A stretch of 44,597 nucleotides of DNA from Aureispira sp. (GCA_024222455.1 JAAEPD010000341.1:1-44597); one strand, 5' to 3'. Shown: positions 1 to 11,003, numbered from the stretch's first letter. Notes: generated by a model not told the origin, from the sequence alone. Numbers and translations are program-made.

Positions 1-2032
<2,032 letters not shown>

Positions 2033-2039
2033 TTAATTG

Positions 2040-2810
2040 TTACTCATTGTCAAAAATAGCTACAACCCTTGCTGGCGCAGCAGAACCACCTTTAATTTTG
2101 AGCGGGAATACAGCTACTTTGAATCCAGAAGAAGGGAGTGCTGCTAAGTTGGTGAGTTGTTCCATGTGTAAGTATTCATGTTCTAATCCAACTAAATGAG
2201 CTTCCCAAAAGAGTTCTGGATTGTTAGACTCCTTTGCTTTTTGGACTAAGTACTTTAGAGGTAAGTCAAAGCCCCATTGGTCTATGCCCATTACTTTAAT
2301 ACCTTGCTGGATTAGCCATTCTGTAGCTTCCTTGCTCATACCTGTTCCTCGCTCAAAAAAATCTTCACCTTTTAGCTTATCTCTATCTGTTCGAATGAGT
2401 ACAATAGTGCCTTCTTGTAACGTAGCTCCCGATTTTTGGAGGTCTTGTTGTATATCTTCAACTGTGATGGCTTCGAAATCGGCTTTGTGCGACATATCTA
2501 TGACTACACCAGGCCCATAAAGCCACTCTAAAGGCACTTCATCAATCGTCTTGGCTCGTTTGCCAGCTACTGTAGGCCCATAATGCCAAGGTGCATCAAT
2601 ATGTGTGGTAGAATGAACTCCCATATTTTTAATTTTATCGTCTGCCCAGCCTTTGAAGTTTTTAGGAATTAGCTTCTTGGGGAGTTTTAGGGCAAATCGA
2701 ATAAGTTTAAGGCTCTTGGCATGCGAAGCATGTTTTATTTTGATGCGCATAAACCAAGGGTCTTCTTTCTTGTATTCAATGGTTTTAGAAAGGTCTATAA
2801 TCTTAGTCAT
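2040..2810 (-). CDS. Cyclase family protein (kynurenine formamidase-like metal hydrolase)
   Basis: A 256-residue protein of the cyclase/KynB superfamily (Pfam Cyclase, PF04199). These are metal-dependent hydrolases or cyclases that act on amide or lactone substrates. The metal motif HxxTHxDxPxH is intact: His66, His70, Asp72 and His76 (HSTTHIDAPWH). The middle and C-terminal parts (GVVIDMSHKAD, VMGIDQWGFDLP, HEYLHMEQLTNL) also fit the family. There is no signal peptide, so it is cytoplasmic. It lies 28 nt upstream of the GH2 gene on the same strand, so the two may be cotranscribed, although no shared pathway is obvious. The tryptophan pathway gives no support, since no kyn genes are nearby. 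Family assignment is firm, substrate is unknown. Confidence 0.85.
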   Translation of the reverse strand: MTKIIDLSKTIEYKKEDPWFMRIKIKHASHAKSLKLIRFALKLPKKLIPKNFKGWADDKIKNMGVHSTTHIDAPWHYGPTVAGKRAKTIDEVPLEWLYGPGVVIDMSHKADFEAITVEDIQQDLQKSGATLQEGTIVLIRTDRDKLKGEDFFERGTGMSKEATEWLIQQGIKVMGIDQWGFDLPLKYLVQKAKESNNPELFWEAHLVGLEHEYLHMEQLTNLAALPSSGFKVAVFPLKIKGGSAAPARVVAIFDNE

Positions 2811-2933
2811 AATGATTGATTAAATTGAGCAATTGATTTATCAACAAATGTAAATGAAATTGATATAACTTTTTTTGTTCTTTGCTTTAAATAAATGAAG
2901 TTATTTAAGAATAGAGGTCAAAACATATGAATT

Positions 2934-3341
2934 ATGGACAATCACTATCAGCTCTCAGACAAGGAATTTGAATCAGCATTCAAAGACTGCTCATTATCTT
3001 CATCTTTGTTTAGTCATGAAGCTCATCTACGGTTAGCTTGGCTACAAATACAAGCAAATGGGGTAGAAGAGGCAATCAATAATGTTTGTAATCAGATCAT
3101 AAAATTTGTTAGGTATCTAGGTGCTGAAGACAAATACCATGTTACTCTTACTGTTGCAGCAGTTAGGATTGTTAATCATTTTATGGAAAGCTCTAAGTCA
3201 GATAGTTTTAAAGGATTTATATCAGAGTTTCCTGTGCTAAATCTAGATTTTAAGAGTCTGGTAGAAAAACATTACAGCAAAGATATATTCAACTCTGTAG
3301 TGGCAAAAAAAGAATATATTGAGCCCGATGTAGCTTTTTAG
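2934..3341 (+). CDS. Conserved hypothetical protein, 135 aa
   Basis: A soluble 135-residue protein, probably all-helical, with no signal peptide or membrane span. Notable stretches are SHEAHLRLAWLQIQ (about residues 28-41), GAEDKYHVTLTVAAVRIVNHFM (about 63-84) and a C-terminal KKEYIEPD. From memory, similar short proteins with HEAHLRLAW and GAEDKY stretches occur as uncharacterised proteins in Bacteroidota. I know no function for them. The start ATG at 2934 lies after an A-rich leader. The Crp/Fnr-type regulator begins 20 nt downstream on the same strand, so the two are probably cotranscribed and may be functionally linked. Confidence 0.8.
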   Translation: MDNHYQLSDKEFESAFKDCSLSSSLFSHEAHLRLAWLQIQANGVEEAINNVCNQIIKFVRYLGAEDKYHVTLTVAAVRIVNHFMESSKSDSFKGFISEFPVLNLDFKSLVEKHYSKDIFNSVVAKKEYIEPDVAF

Positions 3342-3361
3342 GAAAGTCGAAAAAATGAAAA

Positions 3362-3898
3362 ATGAAGAATAATACTTCGCTTGTTGAATCTTTGCATAGA
3401 CTAGAACATCTTAAGAAAGGTGATGTATTTCTTAAGTATGGAAAACCTTGCACAAAAATAGGCATGCTCCAAAAAGGTGTTATGCGAGGTTTTGTATATG
3501 ATACAGAAGGGAATGAAGTAACCACTCATTTTTATCAAGAAGGGGATATGATTATTGGGACGTATATTCCTAATGTAAATCTAACTATGACTATTGAAGC
3601 TATAGAGGAATGTACCATTTCTATTGCTAATTATTCTGAGATTATGTCCTTGGTCAATGTAAATATGAAGATCACAGAAATAATCACTCGTGAATTCCAA
3701 AAACTGAATAACCAACTACAATCAAGGTTAGTTGCCCTCCTCAATCTAAGTTCTGTAAAGAAATATGCCCTTTTCTTGGATGAATACCCAAACTTAATCA
3801 ATAGGATTCCTCATTATTATATTGCACAGTATTTAGGGGTGACTCCTACACAGTTGAGTAGAGCAAGAAGGGAATTTGTAACTAGAAATAAGGATTAG
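3362..3898 (+). CDS. Crp/Fnr-type transcriptional regulator
   Basis: A 178-residue regulator with a cyclic-nucleotide-binding fold at about residues 15-105 (KKGDVFLKYGKP, GMLQKGVMRGFVYD, FYQEGDMIIG). A C-terminal helix-turn-helix lies at about 148-173 (HYYIAQYLGVTPTQLSRARREF). This is the short Crp/Fnr type common in Bacteroidota. The cAMP-contact signature of E. coli Crp is not conserved, so the ligand is unknown and binding may be absent. The start is constrained: the in-frame codon two before ATG 3362 is a stop, and an earlier ATG at 3355 hits a stop after five codons. It follows the 135-aa hypothetical gene by 20 nt. An inverted repeat lies 28 nt after its stop. Confidence 0.85.
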   Translation: MKNNTSLVESLHRLEHLKKGDVFLKYGKPCTKIGMLQKGVMRGFVYDTEGNEVTTHFYQEGDMIIGTYIPNVNLTMTIEAIEECTISIANYSEIMSLVNVNMKITEIITREFQKLNNQLQSRLVALLNLSSVKKYALFLDEYPNLINRIPHYYIAQYLGVTPTQLSRARREFVTRNKD

Positions 3899-4212
3899 AA
3901 GACTAAAATCTATAAAAATAAAAACAGTATGTAGAATTACATACTCAATAATAATACTTTTATATAATGTGGTGTTTTTCTGCCTATTAGCTATTAGTTA
4001 AAAATGAGATGTATAAGCGAGGTGCTGTACTGAAAGTGTAGTGTATATAGGCGTTGCGAATGTTTTTTTGTAAGAGGTTTTACTTATTTTTTATTGTTTA
4101 ATAATTCTAAGAGAATAGGCGCTTATAAATGAAAAAATGGATGAGAGAAAAGTAGAAAGGTTCCCTAACCAACAGAAAAACAATGATTTTTTGCAAAAAA
4201 GGATAAAAACTA
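3899..4212. other. Intergenic region upstream of the str operon promoter
   Basis: There is no convincing gene between the Crp/Fnr-type gene and the rpsL promoter. The visible content is an 8-bp perfect inverted repeat near its start (listed separately), AT-rich runs, and no tRNA. A short minus-strand frame here shows no family features and would cross the rpsL promoter and leader, so I did not call it. Confidence 0.6.
3926..3945 (+). terminator. Perfect 8-bp inverted repeat after the Crp/Fnr gene
   Basis: AGTATGTA-GAAT-TACATACT forms a perfect 8-bp stem with a 4-nt loop, 28 nt after the regulator's stop. No clear T-run follows, so it could be a weak terminator, an mRNA-end stabiliser or an operator. 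The position favours transcript-end formation. Confidence 0.4.
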
Positions 4213-4244
4213 TTTCGAAATTCGAAAATAAAGTCCTACTTTTG
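4213..4244 (+). promoter_or_regulatory. Promoter of the rpsL-led ribosomal superoperon
   Basis: TACTTTTG at 4237-4244 matches the Bacteroidota -7 consensus TAnnTTTG exactly. TTTC at 4213-4216, 20 nt upstream, is a one-mismatch -33 box (consensus TTTG, spacing about 19). The expected start of transcription is around 4250, giving a leader of about 80 nt. Two TTCGAA half-palindromes (4214-4226) sit at and just after the -33 box. Confidence 0.65.
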
Positions 4245-4248
4245 CAAA

Positions 4249-4281
4249 CGCTTAGCGGAGGACTCTGTCTCAAACTGAGCG
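4249..4281 (+). promoter_or_regulatory. 5'-terminal leader hairpin of the str operon
   Basis: CGCTTAG (4249-4255) can pair with CTGAGCG (4275-4281) through 7 bp including one G-U pair. It encloses a 19-nt purine-rich loop (CGGAGGACTCTGTCTCAAA). The stem begins almost exactly where transcription from the predicted promoter should start, so it would form the 5' end of the mRNA. Possible roles are transcript protection or feedback by a ribosomal protein; neither is shown. Confidence 0.45.
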
Positions 4282-4330
4282 AATGTTTTTAGAAGAAAAT
4301 GAAATTATAAATAATAAAACTAATTAGTTC

Positions 4331-4714
4331 ATGCCAACGATTAACCAACTGGTAAGAAAAGGAAGAAAGGTTATCAAGAAGACAAGTAAGGCAAGAGCGT
4401 TGGATTCATGTCCACAAAAACGCGGAGTATGTACACGTGTGTACACTACTACTCCAAAGAAGCCTAACTCAGCACTTCGTAAAGTGGCTAAAGTACGTTT
4501 AACTAACGGGCTAGAGGTAATCGCTTATATCCCAGGAGAGGGACATAACTTACAAGAACACTCTATCGTACTTGTACGTGGAGGTCGTGTAAAAGATTTA
4601 CCTGGTGTACGTTATACAATCGTTCGTGGTGCATTAGATACTGCGGGAGTAAACGATCGTAGACAAGCACGTTCTCGCTACGGTACTAAGCGTCCGAAAG
4701 CTGCTAAGAAATAA
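4331..4714 (+). CDS. rpsL: 30S ribosomal protein S12
   Basis: S12 lines the decoding centre of the small subunit and takes part in tRNA selection. The 127-residue length is normal. The hallmark loops are intact: [11 protein letters not shown] with Lys43 and VKDLPGVR with Lys88, the two lysines whose replacement gives streptomycin resistance, so the sequence looks sensitive-type. Asp89, in KDLPGV, is the residue methylthiolated by RimO in other bacteria. It is the first gene of the superoperon and is preceded by a predicted TAnnTTTG promoter and hairpin leader. A gap of 116 nt separates it from rpsG. Confidence 0.98.
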   Translation: MPTINQLVRKGRKVIKKTSKARALDSCPQKRGVCTRVYTTTPKKPNSALRKVAKVRLTNGLEVIAYIPGEGHNLQEHSIVLVRGGRVKDLPGVRYTIVRGALDTAGVNDRRQARSRYGTKRPKAAKK

Positions 4715-4830
4715 TTTTTGACCTGATCTAGTAATCTGAATTTTAAAGAACATTTGTTGAAGTAAATTCTGAATAAGTTAGAATTGAAGAGTGAGATTAA
4801 CTCACGCAACAGCAAAAAGAATATACAAGG
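4715..4830 (+). promoter_or_regulatory. rpsL-rpsG intercistronic region with a small hairpin
   Basis: This 116-nt gap is long for a ribosomal operon. GTGAG-ATTAA-CTCAC (4791-4805) forms a short hairpin about 25 nt before the rpsG start. In E. coli the comparable rpsL-rpsG gap binds S7 and mediates translational feedback. Whether this one does is inference; I did not find the E. coli structure. Confidence 0.3.
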
Positions 4831-5298
4831 ATGAGAAAAAGAAAACCGAAAGTGCGCGTAATTGCGCCTGATCCACGTTTTGGTGACCCAGTAGTTACCA
4901 GATTTGTCAACATGATGATGTTGGATGGTAAAAAAAGTACCTCTTTTAGAGTATTTTATGATGCAATGGATATCGTAGAAGAAAAATCAGAAGAGGGTGC
5001 TCACAAGACTTTCCTAAAAGCTCTTGAAAATGTAATGCCTAACATAGAAGTACGATCTCGTCGTATTGGAGGGGCTACATTCCAAATTCCTACCGAAATT
5101 CGCCCAGATAGAAAAGTATCCGTTGGAATGAAATGGATGATCCGTTTTGCTCGTCAGCGCAGTGGTAAAGGTATCGCTAATAAATTAGCAGCCGAAGTAC
5201 TAGCAGCAGCAAAAAATGAAGGCTCAGCCGTCAAAAGAAAAGAAGATACCCACAAAATGGCAGAATCTAACAGAGCCTTTGCTCACTTTAATAGATAA
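4831..5298 (+). CDS. rpsG: 30S ribosomal protein S7
   Basis: S7 is the primary assembly protein of the 30S head and contacts the E-site tRNA and mRNA exit. The 155 residues are the usual length. The family is recognised by [20 protein letters not shown], the [21 protein letters not shown] segment and the C-terminal [17 protein letters not shown] helix. It lies between rpsL and fusA in the conserved str order. In E. coli S7 represses translation of this operon; the 116-nt upstream gap with a hairpin leaves room for similar control here, but that is unproven. Confidence 0.98.
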   Translation: MRKRKPKVRVIAPDPRFGDPVVTRFVNMMMLDGKKSTSFRVFYDAMDIVEEKSEEGAHKTFLKALENVMPNIEVRSRRIGGATFQIPTEIRPDRKVSVGMKWMIRFARQRSGKGIANKLAAEVLAAAKNEGSAVKRKEDTHKMAESNRAFAHFNR

Positions 5299-5365
5299 GC
5301 TGTTTAAGCCTATCATATTAATAGTTAAATCATAATATCTAAATTTAAAAGACTTCTTAGTAGTC

Positions 5366-7504
5366 ATGGCAAAAAGAGATTTAAAATTCACAAGAAATAT
5401 TGGTATTGCTGCACATATTGATGCAGGAAAAACCACTACGACTGAGCGTGTATTGTATTATACAGGTATTAGTCACAAAATTGGTGAAGTACATGATGGT
5501 GCTGCCACTATGGATTGGATGGAGCAAGAGCAAGAGCGTGGAATTACTATTACTTCAGCTGCTACAAAGACTGAGTGGTTCTGGAAAGAGCAAACTTATG
5601 ATATCAATATCATTGATACTCCAGGTCACGTAGATTTTACAGTAGAAGTAAATCGTTCATTACGTGTATTGGATGGTTTGGTATTCTTATTCTGTGCATC
5701 TAGTGGTGTTCAGCCTCAGTCTGAAACTAACTGGCGTTTGGCAGATGGTTATAAAGTGCCTCGTATCGCATTCGTTAACAAAATGGATCGTATGGGAGCA
5801 AACTTCTTTGAGACTATTAGTCAAATGAAGTCTGTTTTAGGTGCAAATGCTGTAGCTCTTCAAGTTCCTATTGGAGCAGAAGATGATTTTAAAGGAGTTG
5901 TTGATTTGATTACGAATCAGGCAATCGTTTGGAATGAGCATGATATGGGTATGACTTATGAAGTTATTCCAATTCCTGAAGATTTAGTAGATGAAGTTGC
6001 AGAGCGTAGAAGCGAATTGCTAGAAGCAGTTGCAGAGCACGATGAAACAGAAACTTTATTGGATAAATTCTTTGAGGATCCTGATTCTATAACTGTAGAT
6101 GAAATTAGAGCAGTAGTACGTAAAGCAGTATGTGAGTTAACTATCATACCTGTAATGTGTGGTTCTGCATTTAAAAATAAAGGTGTACAAGCTGTATTAG
6201 ATGCAGTATGTGAATACTTACCTTCTCCATTGGATGTAGATGCTGTAAAAGGTACTAATCCTGATACAGAAGAAGAGGAAACACGTCCTGCTGATGTAAA
6301 TGCACCATTCGCTGCATTAGCATTTAAAATTGCTACAGATCCTTATGTAGGGCGTTTAGCATTCTTCCGTGCTTACTCTGGTACATTAGATGCTGGTTCT
6401 TACGTATTAAACACTCGTTCTGGTAAGAAAGAGCGTATCTCTCGTATCTACCAAATGCACTCTAATAAGCAAAATCCATTAGACAGTGTAAGAGCTGGTG
6501 ATATTGCGGCAGCAGTAGGTTTCAAGAATATCAAAACAGGTGATACTCTTTGTGATTTGGATAATCCAATCGTTTTAGAAAGTATGACTTTCCCTGCACC
6601 AGTTATTGGTTTGGCAATTGAGCCTAAAACTCAAAAAGATGTTGAGCGTTTAGGTATGGCTTTGGCTAAATTGTCTGAGGAAGATCCAACTTTCCAAGCA
6701 AAATATGACGAAGATACTGGACAAACTATTATCAGTGGTATGGGTGAGTTACACCTAGAGATCATTGTAGATCGTTTGAAGCGTGAGTTTAAAGTAGAGG
6801 TAAACCAAGGTGCTCCTCAAGTAAACTATAAAGAGGCTTTAACTAAATCTGTTGAGCACCGTGAGCGTTTGAAAAAGCAATCTGGTGGATCTGGTTTATT
6901 TGCTGATATGGAGTTTGAGCTAGGACCTGCTGATGAGGAGTTCTTAGAAAGTGATGACTTCAAATTGGGTAAGAAAAGACTACAGTTTGAGTGGAAAATC
7001 ACTGGTGGTTCTATCGATAAAGCATACGTGAATCCTATTACTAAAGGATTTGATTCTATGATGGATAACGGTATTTTAGCTGGTTATAACATCGATAGCA
7101 TGAAAGTACGTGTGTATGATGGATCTATGCACGCAGTGGATTCTAAGCCTATCGCTTTTGAGCTTTGTGCAAAAGAAGGTTTCAAAGCTGCTGCTAAAAA
7201 ATGTAAGCCAGTAATCCTTGAGCCAATTATGAAATTGGAAGTAATTACTCCAGAAGATTACATGGGTAATGTAATTGGTGACTTGAACCGTCGTCGTGGT
7301 TTATTGGAGGGACAAGAACCTAAAGGTACAGGTATCGTAATCAAAGCTAAAGTTCCATTATCAGAAATGTTTGGATACATTACAGATTTACGTACAATCA
7401 CTTCAGGTCGTGCATCTTCTACTATGGAATTCTCTCACTACTCTCCTGCTCCTAACAATATAGCAGAAGCAGTAATTGAGAAAGCTAAAGGTGCAGAAGC
7501 ATAA
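5366..7504 (+). CDS. fusA: Translation elongation factor G
   Basis: EF-G is the GTPase that drives translocation and, with RRF, ribosome recycling. All G motifs are present: P-loop AHIDAGKTT (residues 16-24), G2 RGITI (59-63), G3 DTPGH with His88 (84-88) and G4 NKMD (138-141). Domains II to V follow, with [18 protein letters not shown] in domain III and [16 protein letters not shown] near the C-terminus. Its 712 residues are close to the family norm. It is the only fusA in view. The tuf gene that follows fusA in E. coli is absent, and a strong hairpin separates it from rpsJ. Confidence 0.98.
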   Translation: MAKRDLKFTRNIGIAAHIDAGKTTTTERVLYYTGISHKIGEVHDGAATMDWMEQEQERGITITSAATKTEWFWKEQTYDINIIDTPGHVDFTVEVNRSLRVLDGLVFLFCASSGVQPQSETNWRLADGYKVPRIAFVNKMDRMGANFFETISQMKSVLGANAVALQVPIGAEDDFKGVVDLITNQAIVWNEHDMGMTYEVIPIPEDLVDEVAERRSELLEAVAEHDETETLLDKFFEDPDSITVDEIRAVVRKAVCELTIIPVMCGSAFKNKGVQAVLDAVCEYLPSPLDVDAVKGTNPDTEEEETRPADVNAPFAALAFKIATDPYVGRLAFFRAYSGTLDAGSYVLNTRSGKKERISRIYQMHSNKQNPLDSVRAGDIAAAVGFKNIKTGDTLCDLDNPIVLESMTFPAPVIGLAIEPKTQKDVERLGMALAKLSEEDPTFQAKYDEDTGQTIISGMGELHLEIIVDRLKREFKVEVNQGAPQVNYKEALTKSVEHRERLKKQSGGSGLFADMEFELGPADEEFLESDDFKLGKKRLQFEWKITGGSIDKAYVNPITKGFDSMMDNGILAGYNIDSMKVRVYDGSMHAVDSKPIAFELCAKEGFKAAAKKCKPVILEPIMKLEVITPEDYMGNVIGDLNRRRGLLEGQEPKGTGIVIKAKVPLSEMFGYITDLRTITSGRASSTMEFSHYSPAPNNIAEAVIEKAKGAEA

Positions 7505-7520
7505 TCAATTGAAATAAGAT

Positions 7521-7552
7521 CATCCCGCTTTCGGGCGGGATGTACTTTTATA
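7521..7552 (+). terminator. GC-rich hairpin between fusA and rpsJ (attenuator-like)
   Basis: CATCCCGC-TTTCGG-GCGGGATG (7521-7542) is a perfect 8-bp GC-rich stem followed by TACTTTTATAT. It looks like a rho-independent terminator with an imperfect T-tract. No exact TAnnTTTG element occurs before rpsJ (start 7584), so complete termination would leave the S10 genes without an obvious promoter. Partial attenuation or an RNA-processing site is more likely. Confidence 0.6.
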
Positions 7553-7583
7553 TATTATTTTAAATAAAAAGTTAGTTAGAGGC

Positions 7584-7892
7584 ATGAATCAGAAAATTAG
7601 AATCAAATTGCGCTCTTATGATCACAACCTTGTAGACAAATCTACAGCAAAGATTGTAAAGACAGTACGCAATACCGGAGCAGTCGTAACAGGACCGATT
7701 CCGCTGCCCACTGAGAAAAAGGTTTTTACAGTATTACGTTCTCCACACGTTAATAAAACCTCTCGTGAGCAATTCCAACTGCGTACCCACAAACGCTTGA
7801 TCGAAATTTACAGTTCTACAGCAAAAACTGTAAGTGCATTAGAGAAGTTAGAGCTTCCTAGTGGTGTTGATATTCAAGTGAAATTAATGTAA
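7584..7892 (+). CDS. rpsJ: 30S ribosomal protein S10
   Basis: S10 (also NusE) is a 30S head protein and, with NusB, part of the antitermination complex. The 102-residue length is normal. Recognised by [20 protein letters not shown], the [15 protein letters not shown] loop and the [20 protein letters not shown] segment that contacts 16S rRNA. It is the first gene of the S10 cluster. The 79-nt gap after fusA contains a GC-rich hairpin. Confidence 0.98.
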   Translation: MNQKIRIKLRSYDHNLVDKSTAKIVKTVRNTGAVVTGPIPLPTEKKVFTVLRSPHVNKTSREQFQLRTHKRLIEIYSSTAKTVSALEKLELPSGVDIQVKLM

Positions 7893-7922
7893 TTCGTTCA
7901 TTCGTAGAAAAAGTAAAGAAAC

Positions 7923-8606
7923 GTGGAAGGTTTAATTGGAAAAAAAATAGGAATGACTAGCGTCTATAATGAAGCTGGTATAAATGTAGCCTGTACAGTG
8001 GTCGAAACTGGCCCTTGTGTAGTTACACAGATAAAAACCGAAGATACCGATGGATACGATGCGATGCAAGTAGGTTTCGGTGAGCGCAAAGAGAAAAAGG
8101 TAACTAAGCCTTTGAGAGGTCACTTTGGCAATCAAAAAGGTCATCAGGAAGGAGCAGCTAATGCAACTACTGAAAAGACAAACAAAAGAGGCCAAAAAGT
8201 GAAGTTTTACCCATCAAAAGTAGTAGAGTTTAGAGATTGCTACTTAGAGAAAGCATTGGGTGAAATTTTAACTATTGAGGATGTTTTTGCAGAAGGTGAT
8301 GTTGTAGATGTAGTAGGGACTTCAAAAGGAAAAGGTTTCCAAGGGGTAGTAAAACGTCATGGTTTTGGTGGTGTTGGTCAAGCAACTCACGGTCAACATA
8401 ACCGTCAACGTGCTCCTGGTGCAATTGGTGCTTGTTCATACCCAGCGAAAGTTGTGAAAGGTATGAAAATGGGAGGCCGCATGGGTGGTAAGCGCATTAC
8501 TACTAAAAACTTGGAAATTGTAAAAGCATTTCCTGAAAAAAATCTATTGCTCATAAAAGGAGCCATTCCAGGTCATAAAGGTTCTTTTGTAATTGTGAAG
8601 AAATAA
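7923..8606 (+). CDS. rplC: 50S ribosomal protein L3
   Basis: L3 is an early assembly protein whose long loop reaches towards the peptidyl transferase centre. At 227 residues it is about 20 longer than usual. The extra segment lies at about residues 69-99, between KPLRGHF and VVEFRD, and is rich in Gly, Lys, Gln and Asn. The central loop with [23 protein letters not shown] and [11 protein letters not shown] is typical. Translation starts at GTG (7923), giving [12 protein letters not shown]; no ATG is available near this point. It ends 5 nt before rplD. Confidence 0.97.
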   Translation: MEGLIGKKIGMTSVYNEAGINVACTVVETGPCVVTQIKTEDTDGYDAMQVGFGERKEKKVTKPLRGHFGNQKGHQEGAANATTEKTNKRGQKVKFYPSKVVEFRDCYLEKALGEILTIEDVFAEGDVVDVVGTSKGKGFQGVVKRHGFGGVGQATHGQHNRQRAPGAIGACSYPAKVVKGMKMGGRMGGKRITTKNLEIVKAFPEKNLLLIKGAIPGHKGSFVIVKK

Positions 8607-8611
8607 AGGTT

Positions 8612-9439
8612 ATGAAACTAGAAGTATATAATATTGAAGGTAATAACGCTGGTAGAGAAGTTGAGCTTTCTGAAGGTATCTTTGGACTAGAGTTAAACGA
8701 CAAATTAGAGCATGTTGTGTACCTAGCTGTAAAACAGTACAATGCTCACCAACGTCAAGGCACACACAAATCTAAAGAGCGTGCTGAGATTAAGGGATCT
8801 ACTCGCAAAATTAAGCGTCAGAAAGGAACAGGTACTGCTCGTGCGGGTAGTGTAAAGAGTCCTTTGTTTAGAGGTGGTGGACGCGCTTTTGGACCTCGTC
8901 CAAGAAACTATAATATCAAGCTGAATAAGAAAGTTAAGAGTCTTGCTCGTAAAGCTGTATTGAGTGCTAAAGCTCAAGAAGGTAAATTAGTTGTTTTAGA
9001 AGATTTTTCTTTTGATGCACCTAAAACTAAGTCTTTTGATGCTGTATTGAATGCTGTAAAAGTAGATGGTAATGCATTAGCTTATAGCAAAACATTGATG
9101 TTGTTGGATTTACCTGCTGGTCCAGAAAAGCCAACAGAACCACAGCGTCCATACAAGCCAAAAGGGCAAAGGAAATTAGAGCAATACAATACTGCTATCA
9201 AGCAATATTTGACAGATGCAGATGCTTATTCAACTGCTATGGACAAATATGAAGAAGCTTTAGATGAGCATTATGATGCAAGAGCTAAAGTGTATGACAA
9301 TATCCTTATGGCTAGCCATAACATACCATACGCTATGGTTTCTACTGCTAACGATTTTAATGTATATCAAATTTTGAATGCCGACTATTTGGTGCTTTCT
9401 GAAGGCGCTTTAAATAGAATTAATGAAACATTAGGCTAA
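8612..9439 (+). CDS. rplD: 50S ribosomal protein L4 with a large C-terminal-domain insertion
   Basis: L4 is an assembly-initiator protein that lines the nascent-peptide exit tunnel; in E. coli it also represses the S10 operon. The tunnel loop is conserved (QKGTGTARAGS, RGGGRAFGPRPRNY, about residues 70-100). The protein has 275 residues against a usual 200-210. The surplus is one block at about residues 169-225, between SKTLMLLDLP and KVYDNILMASHNIPYAMV. It starts Pro/Lys-rich (PEKPTEPQRPYKPKG) and continues as a charged, Tyr-rich helix. The normal end (FNVYQILNADYLVLSEGALNRI) resumes after it, so this is an in-frame insertion and not a frameshift. Confidence 0.97.
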   Translation: MKLEVYNIEGNNAGREVELSEGIFGLELNDKLEHVVYLAVKQYNAHQRQGTHKSKERAEIKGSTRKIKRQKGTGTARAGSVKSPLFRGGGRAFGPRPRNYNIKLNKKVKSLARKAVLSAKAQEGKLVVLEDFSFDAPKTKSFDAVLNAVKVDGNALAYSKTLMLLDLPAGPEKPTEPQRPYKPKGQRKLEQYNTAIKQYLTDADAYSTAMDKYEEALDEHYDARAKVYDNILMASHNIPYAMVSTANDFNVYQILNADYLVLSEGALNRINETLG

Positions 9440-9460
9440 TATTTTAAAAGTTAATATAAA

Positions 9461-9811
9461 ATGGCTAAGAAGAATATTATTGTAAAGCCGCTTATTACAG
9501 AGAAGACTACCAAATTGGCAGAAGATCCTAACTTGAATCAATATACTTTTGTAGTGAATAGAAAAGCTAACAAAGTAGAAATCAAGAAGGCTGTAGAAGA
9601 TCAATTCGGTGTAACAGTGCAAGCTGTAAATACATCTGTATTGCCAGGCAAAAAAAGATCACGTATCGTCAAAGGTCGCCAAACGACTGGACGTACTTCT
9701 CCTATCAAGAAAGCAGTAGTTACTATTGGTGAAGGAGAGTTTATTGATGGATTCTATGGAGATATAGAAGAAGTTGAGGATGGTCTTGATACAGTAGAAG
9801 TAGAAGAGTAA
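9461..9811 (+). CDS. rplW: 50S ribosomal protein L23
   Basis: L23 sits at the tunnel exit and is a docking site for trigger factor and SRP. The core is normal: IIVKPLITEKTTKLAE at the N-terminus, KANKVEIKKAVEDQFGVTVQAVNT and the GRQTTGRTSPIKKAVVTI loop. At 116 residues it has an acidic C-terminal tail of about 20 residues beyond the usual end (GDIEEVEDGLDTVEVEE). Gene order and 21-nt spacing after rplD are as expected for the S10 cluster. Confidence 0.97.
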   Translation: MAKKNIIVKPLITEKTTKLAEDPNLNQYTFVVNRKANKVEIKKAVEDQFGVTVQAVNTSVLPGKKRSRIVKGRQTTGRTSPIKKAVVTIGEGEFIDGFYGDIEEVEDGLDTVEVEE

Positions 9812-9860
9812 ATAATTTTTTAAACTATAGTTGCGAAACTGATAAATTCGTATAAGCAAG

Positions 9861-10691
9861 ATGCCAGTAAAAAAGTATAATCCGATCACGCCTGGGACTA
9901 GAACCCGCGTCGGTAACGCTTTTACAGAAGTGACTACTGATACACCAGAAAAGTCATTGCTGAGAAAGCAGTCGAAAACAGGGGGTCGGAATAATCAAGG
10001 ACGAAGAACGGTACGCCATAGAGGTGGTGGACACAAACGTAGACTTCGTGAGATTGATTTCAAACGTAATAAGGATGGAATTCCTGCTTTTGTAAAAAGC
10101 ATTGAGTATGATCCAAACAGAACTGCATTTATCGCATTATTAGCATATGCAGATGGTGAAAAACGCTATATTTTAGCTCCTCACGGACTAAAAGTTGGTG
10201 ACCAAATTCTTTCAGGAGACGGAATTGCTCCAGATGTAGGGAACTGTTTACCATTAGCTGATATGCCATTAGGTACAATTCTTCACGGTCTTGAAACTAG
10301 ACCAGGAAAAGGTGCTGTATTAGTACGTAGTGCTGGAGCTTCTGCTCAATTAGTAGGACGTGATGATAAATATGCAGTAATCAAATTGCCTTCAGGTGAG
10401 ACACGTAATGTATTAGTAGTTTGTAGAGCTACAGTAGGTTCTGTTTCTAACCCTGATCATGGGTTACAGGTACTAGGTAAAGCTGGTCGTAAACGTTGGT
10501 TAGGTCGTCGTCCTCGTGTAAGAGGTGTTGCGATGAATCCTGTTGATCACCCAATGGGTGGTGGTGAAGGTAGAGCTTCTGGAGGACATCCAAGGTCTCG
10601 TAATAATATTATGGCCAAAGGACAGAAAACTAGAACACCTAAGAAGTATTCTAATAAATTTATTTTGACTAAGCGTAATGCTAAAAAATAG
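9861..10691 (+). CDS. rplB: 50S ribosomal protein L2
   Basis: L2 is needed for subunit association and for peptidyl transferase activity. The 276-residue length is normal. The family is shown by [26 protein letters not shown], the [25 protein letters not shown] segment and the C-terminal [21 protein letters not shown], whose His lies near the catalytic centre. It lies between rplW and rpsS, with only 8 nt before rpsS. Confidence 0.98.
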   Translation: MPVKKYNPITPGTRTRVGNAFTEVTTDTPEKSLLRKQSKTGGRNNQGRRTVRHRGGGHKRRLREIDFKRNKDGIPAFVKSIEYDPNRTAFIALLAYADGEKRYILAPHGLKVGDQILSGDGIAPDVGNCLPLADMPLGTILHGLETRPGKGAVLVRSAGASAQLVGRDDKYAVIKLPSGETRNVLVVCRATVGSVSNPDHGLQVLGKAGRKRWLGRRPRVRGVAMNPVDHPMGGGEGRASGGHPRSRNNIMAKGQKTRTPKKYSNKFILTKRNAKK

Positions 10692-10699
10692 TGTAGATA

Positions 10700-10969
10700 A
10701 TGGCACGATCTCTTAAAAAAGGGCCTTATGTTTATCATAAATTGATAAAGAAACTCATAAAGGCTAAAGATTCTAGAAAGAAAACCGTGATCAAAACTTG
10801 GTCTCGCGCATCTATGATAATTCCTGACATGGTGGGCGAAACGATTGCTGTACATAATGGTAAAACTTTCGTTCCTGTATTTGTTACAGAGAATATGGTA
10901 GGCCACAAGTTAGGAGAGTTTTCTCCAACTCGTACATTCCGAGGACATTCAGGAAATAGAAGAAAATAA
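10700..10969 (+). CDS. rpsS: 30S ribosomal protein S19
   Basis: S19 lies in the head of the 30S subunit beside S13 and touches the A-site tRNA and the B1a bridge. The 89-residue length is normal. It is identified by [43 protein letters not shown] and [17 protein letters not shown]. It starts 8 nt after rplB, in the conserved S10 order. Confidence 0.98.
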   Translation: MARSLKKGPYVYHKLIKKLIKAKDSRKKTVIKTWSRASMIIPDMVGETIAVHNGKTFVPVFVTENMVGHKLGEFSPTRTFRGHSGNRRK

Positions 10970-11003
10970 TTCAATCCAACAGTATAAGACTTAATTTGAA
11001 GTT

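Noticed and set aside
7505-7583. A missing tuf gene between fusA and rpsJ as a deletion
   Set aside because: Absence of tuf at this place is usual in Bacteroidota, so it is not evidence of loss.
8612-9439. L4 insertion as a sequencing frameshift or fusion
   Set aside because: The frame is continuous and both flanks match L4 on each side of the block, so a simple frameshift cannot explain it.
10547-10906. Minus-strand frame of 119 codons across rplB and rpsS
   Set aside because: It is antisense to two certain ribosomal genes and has no recognisable features.
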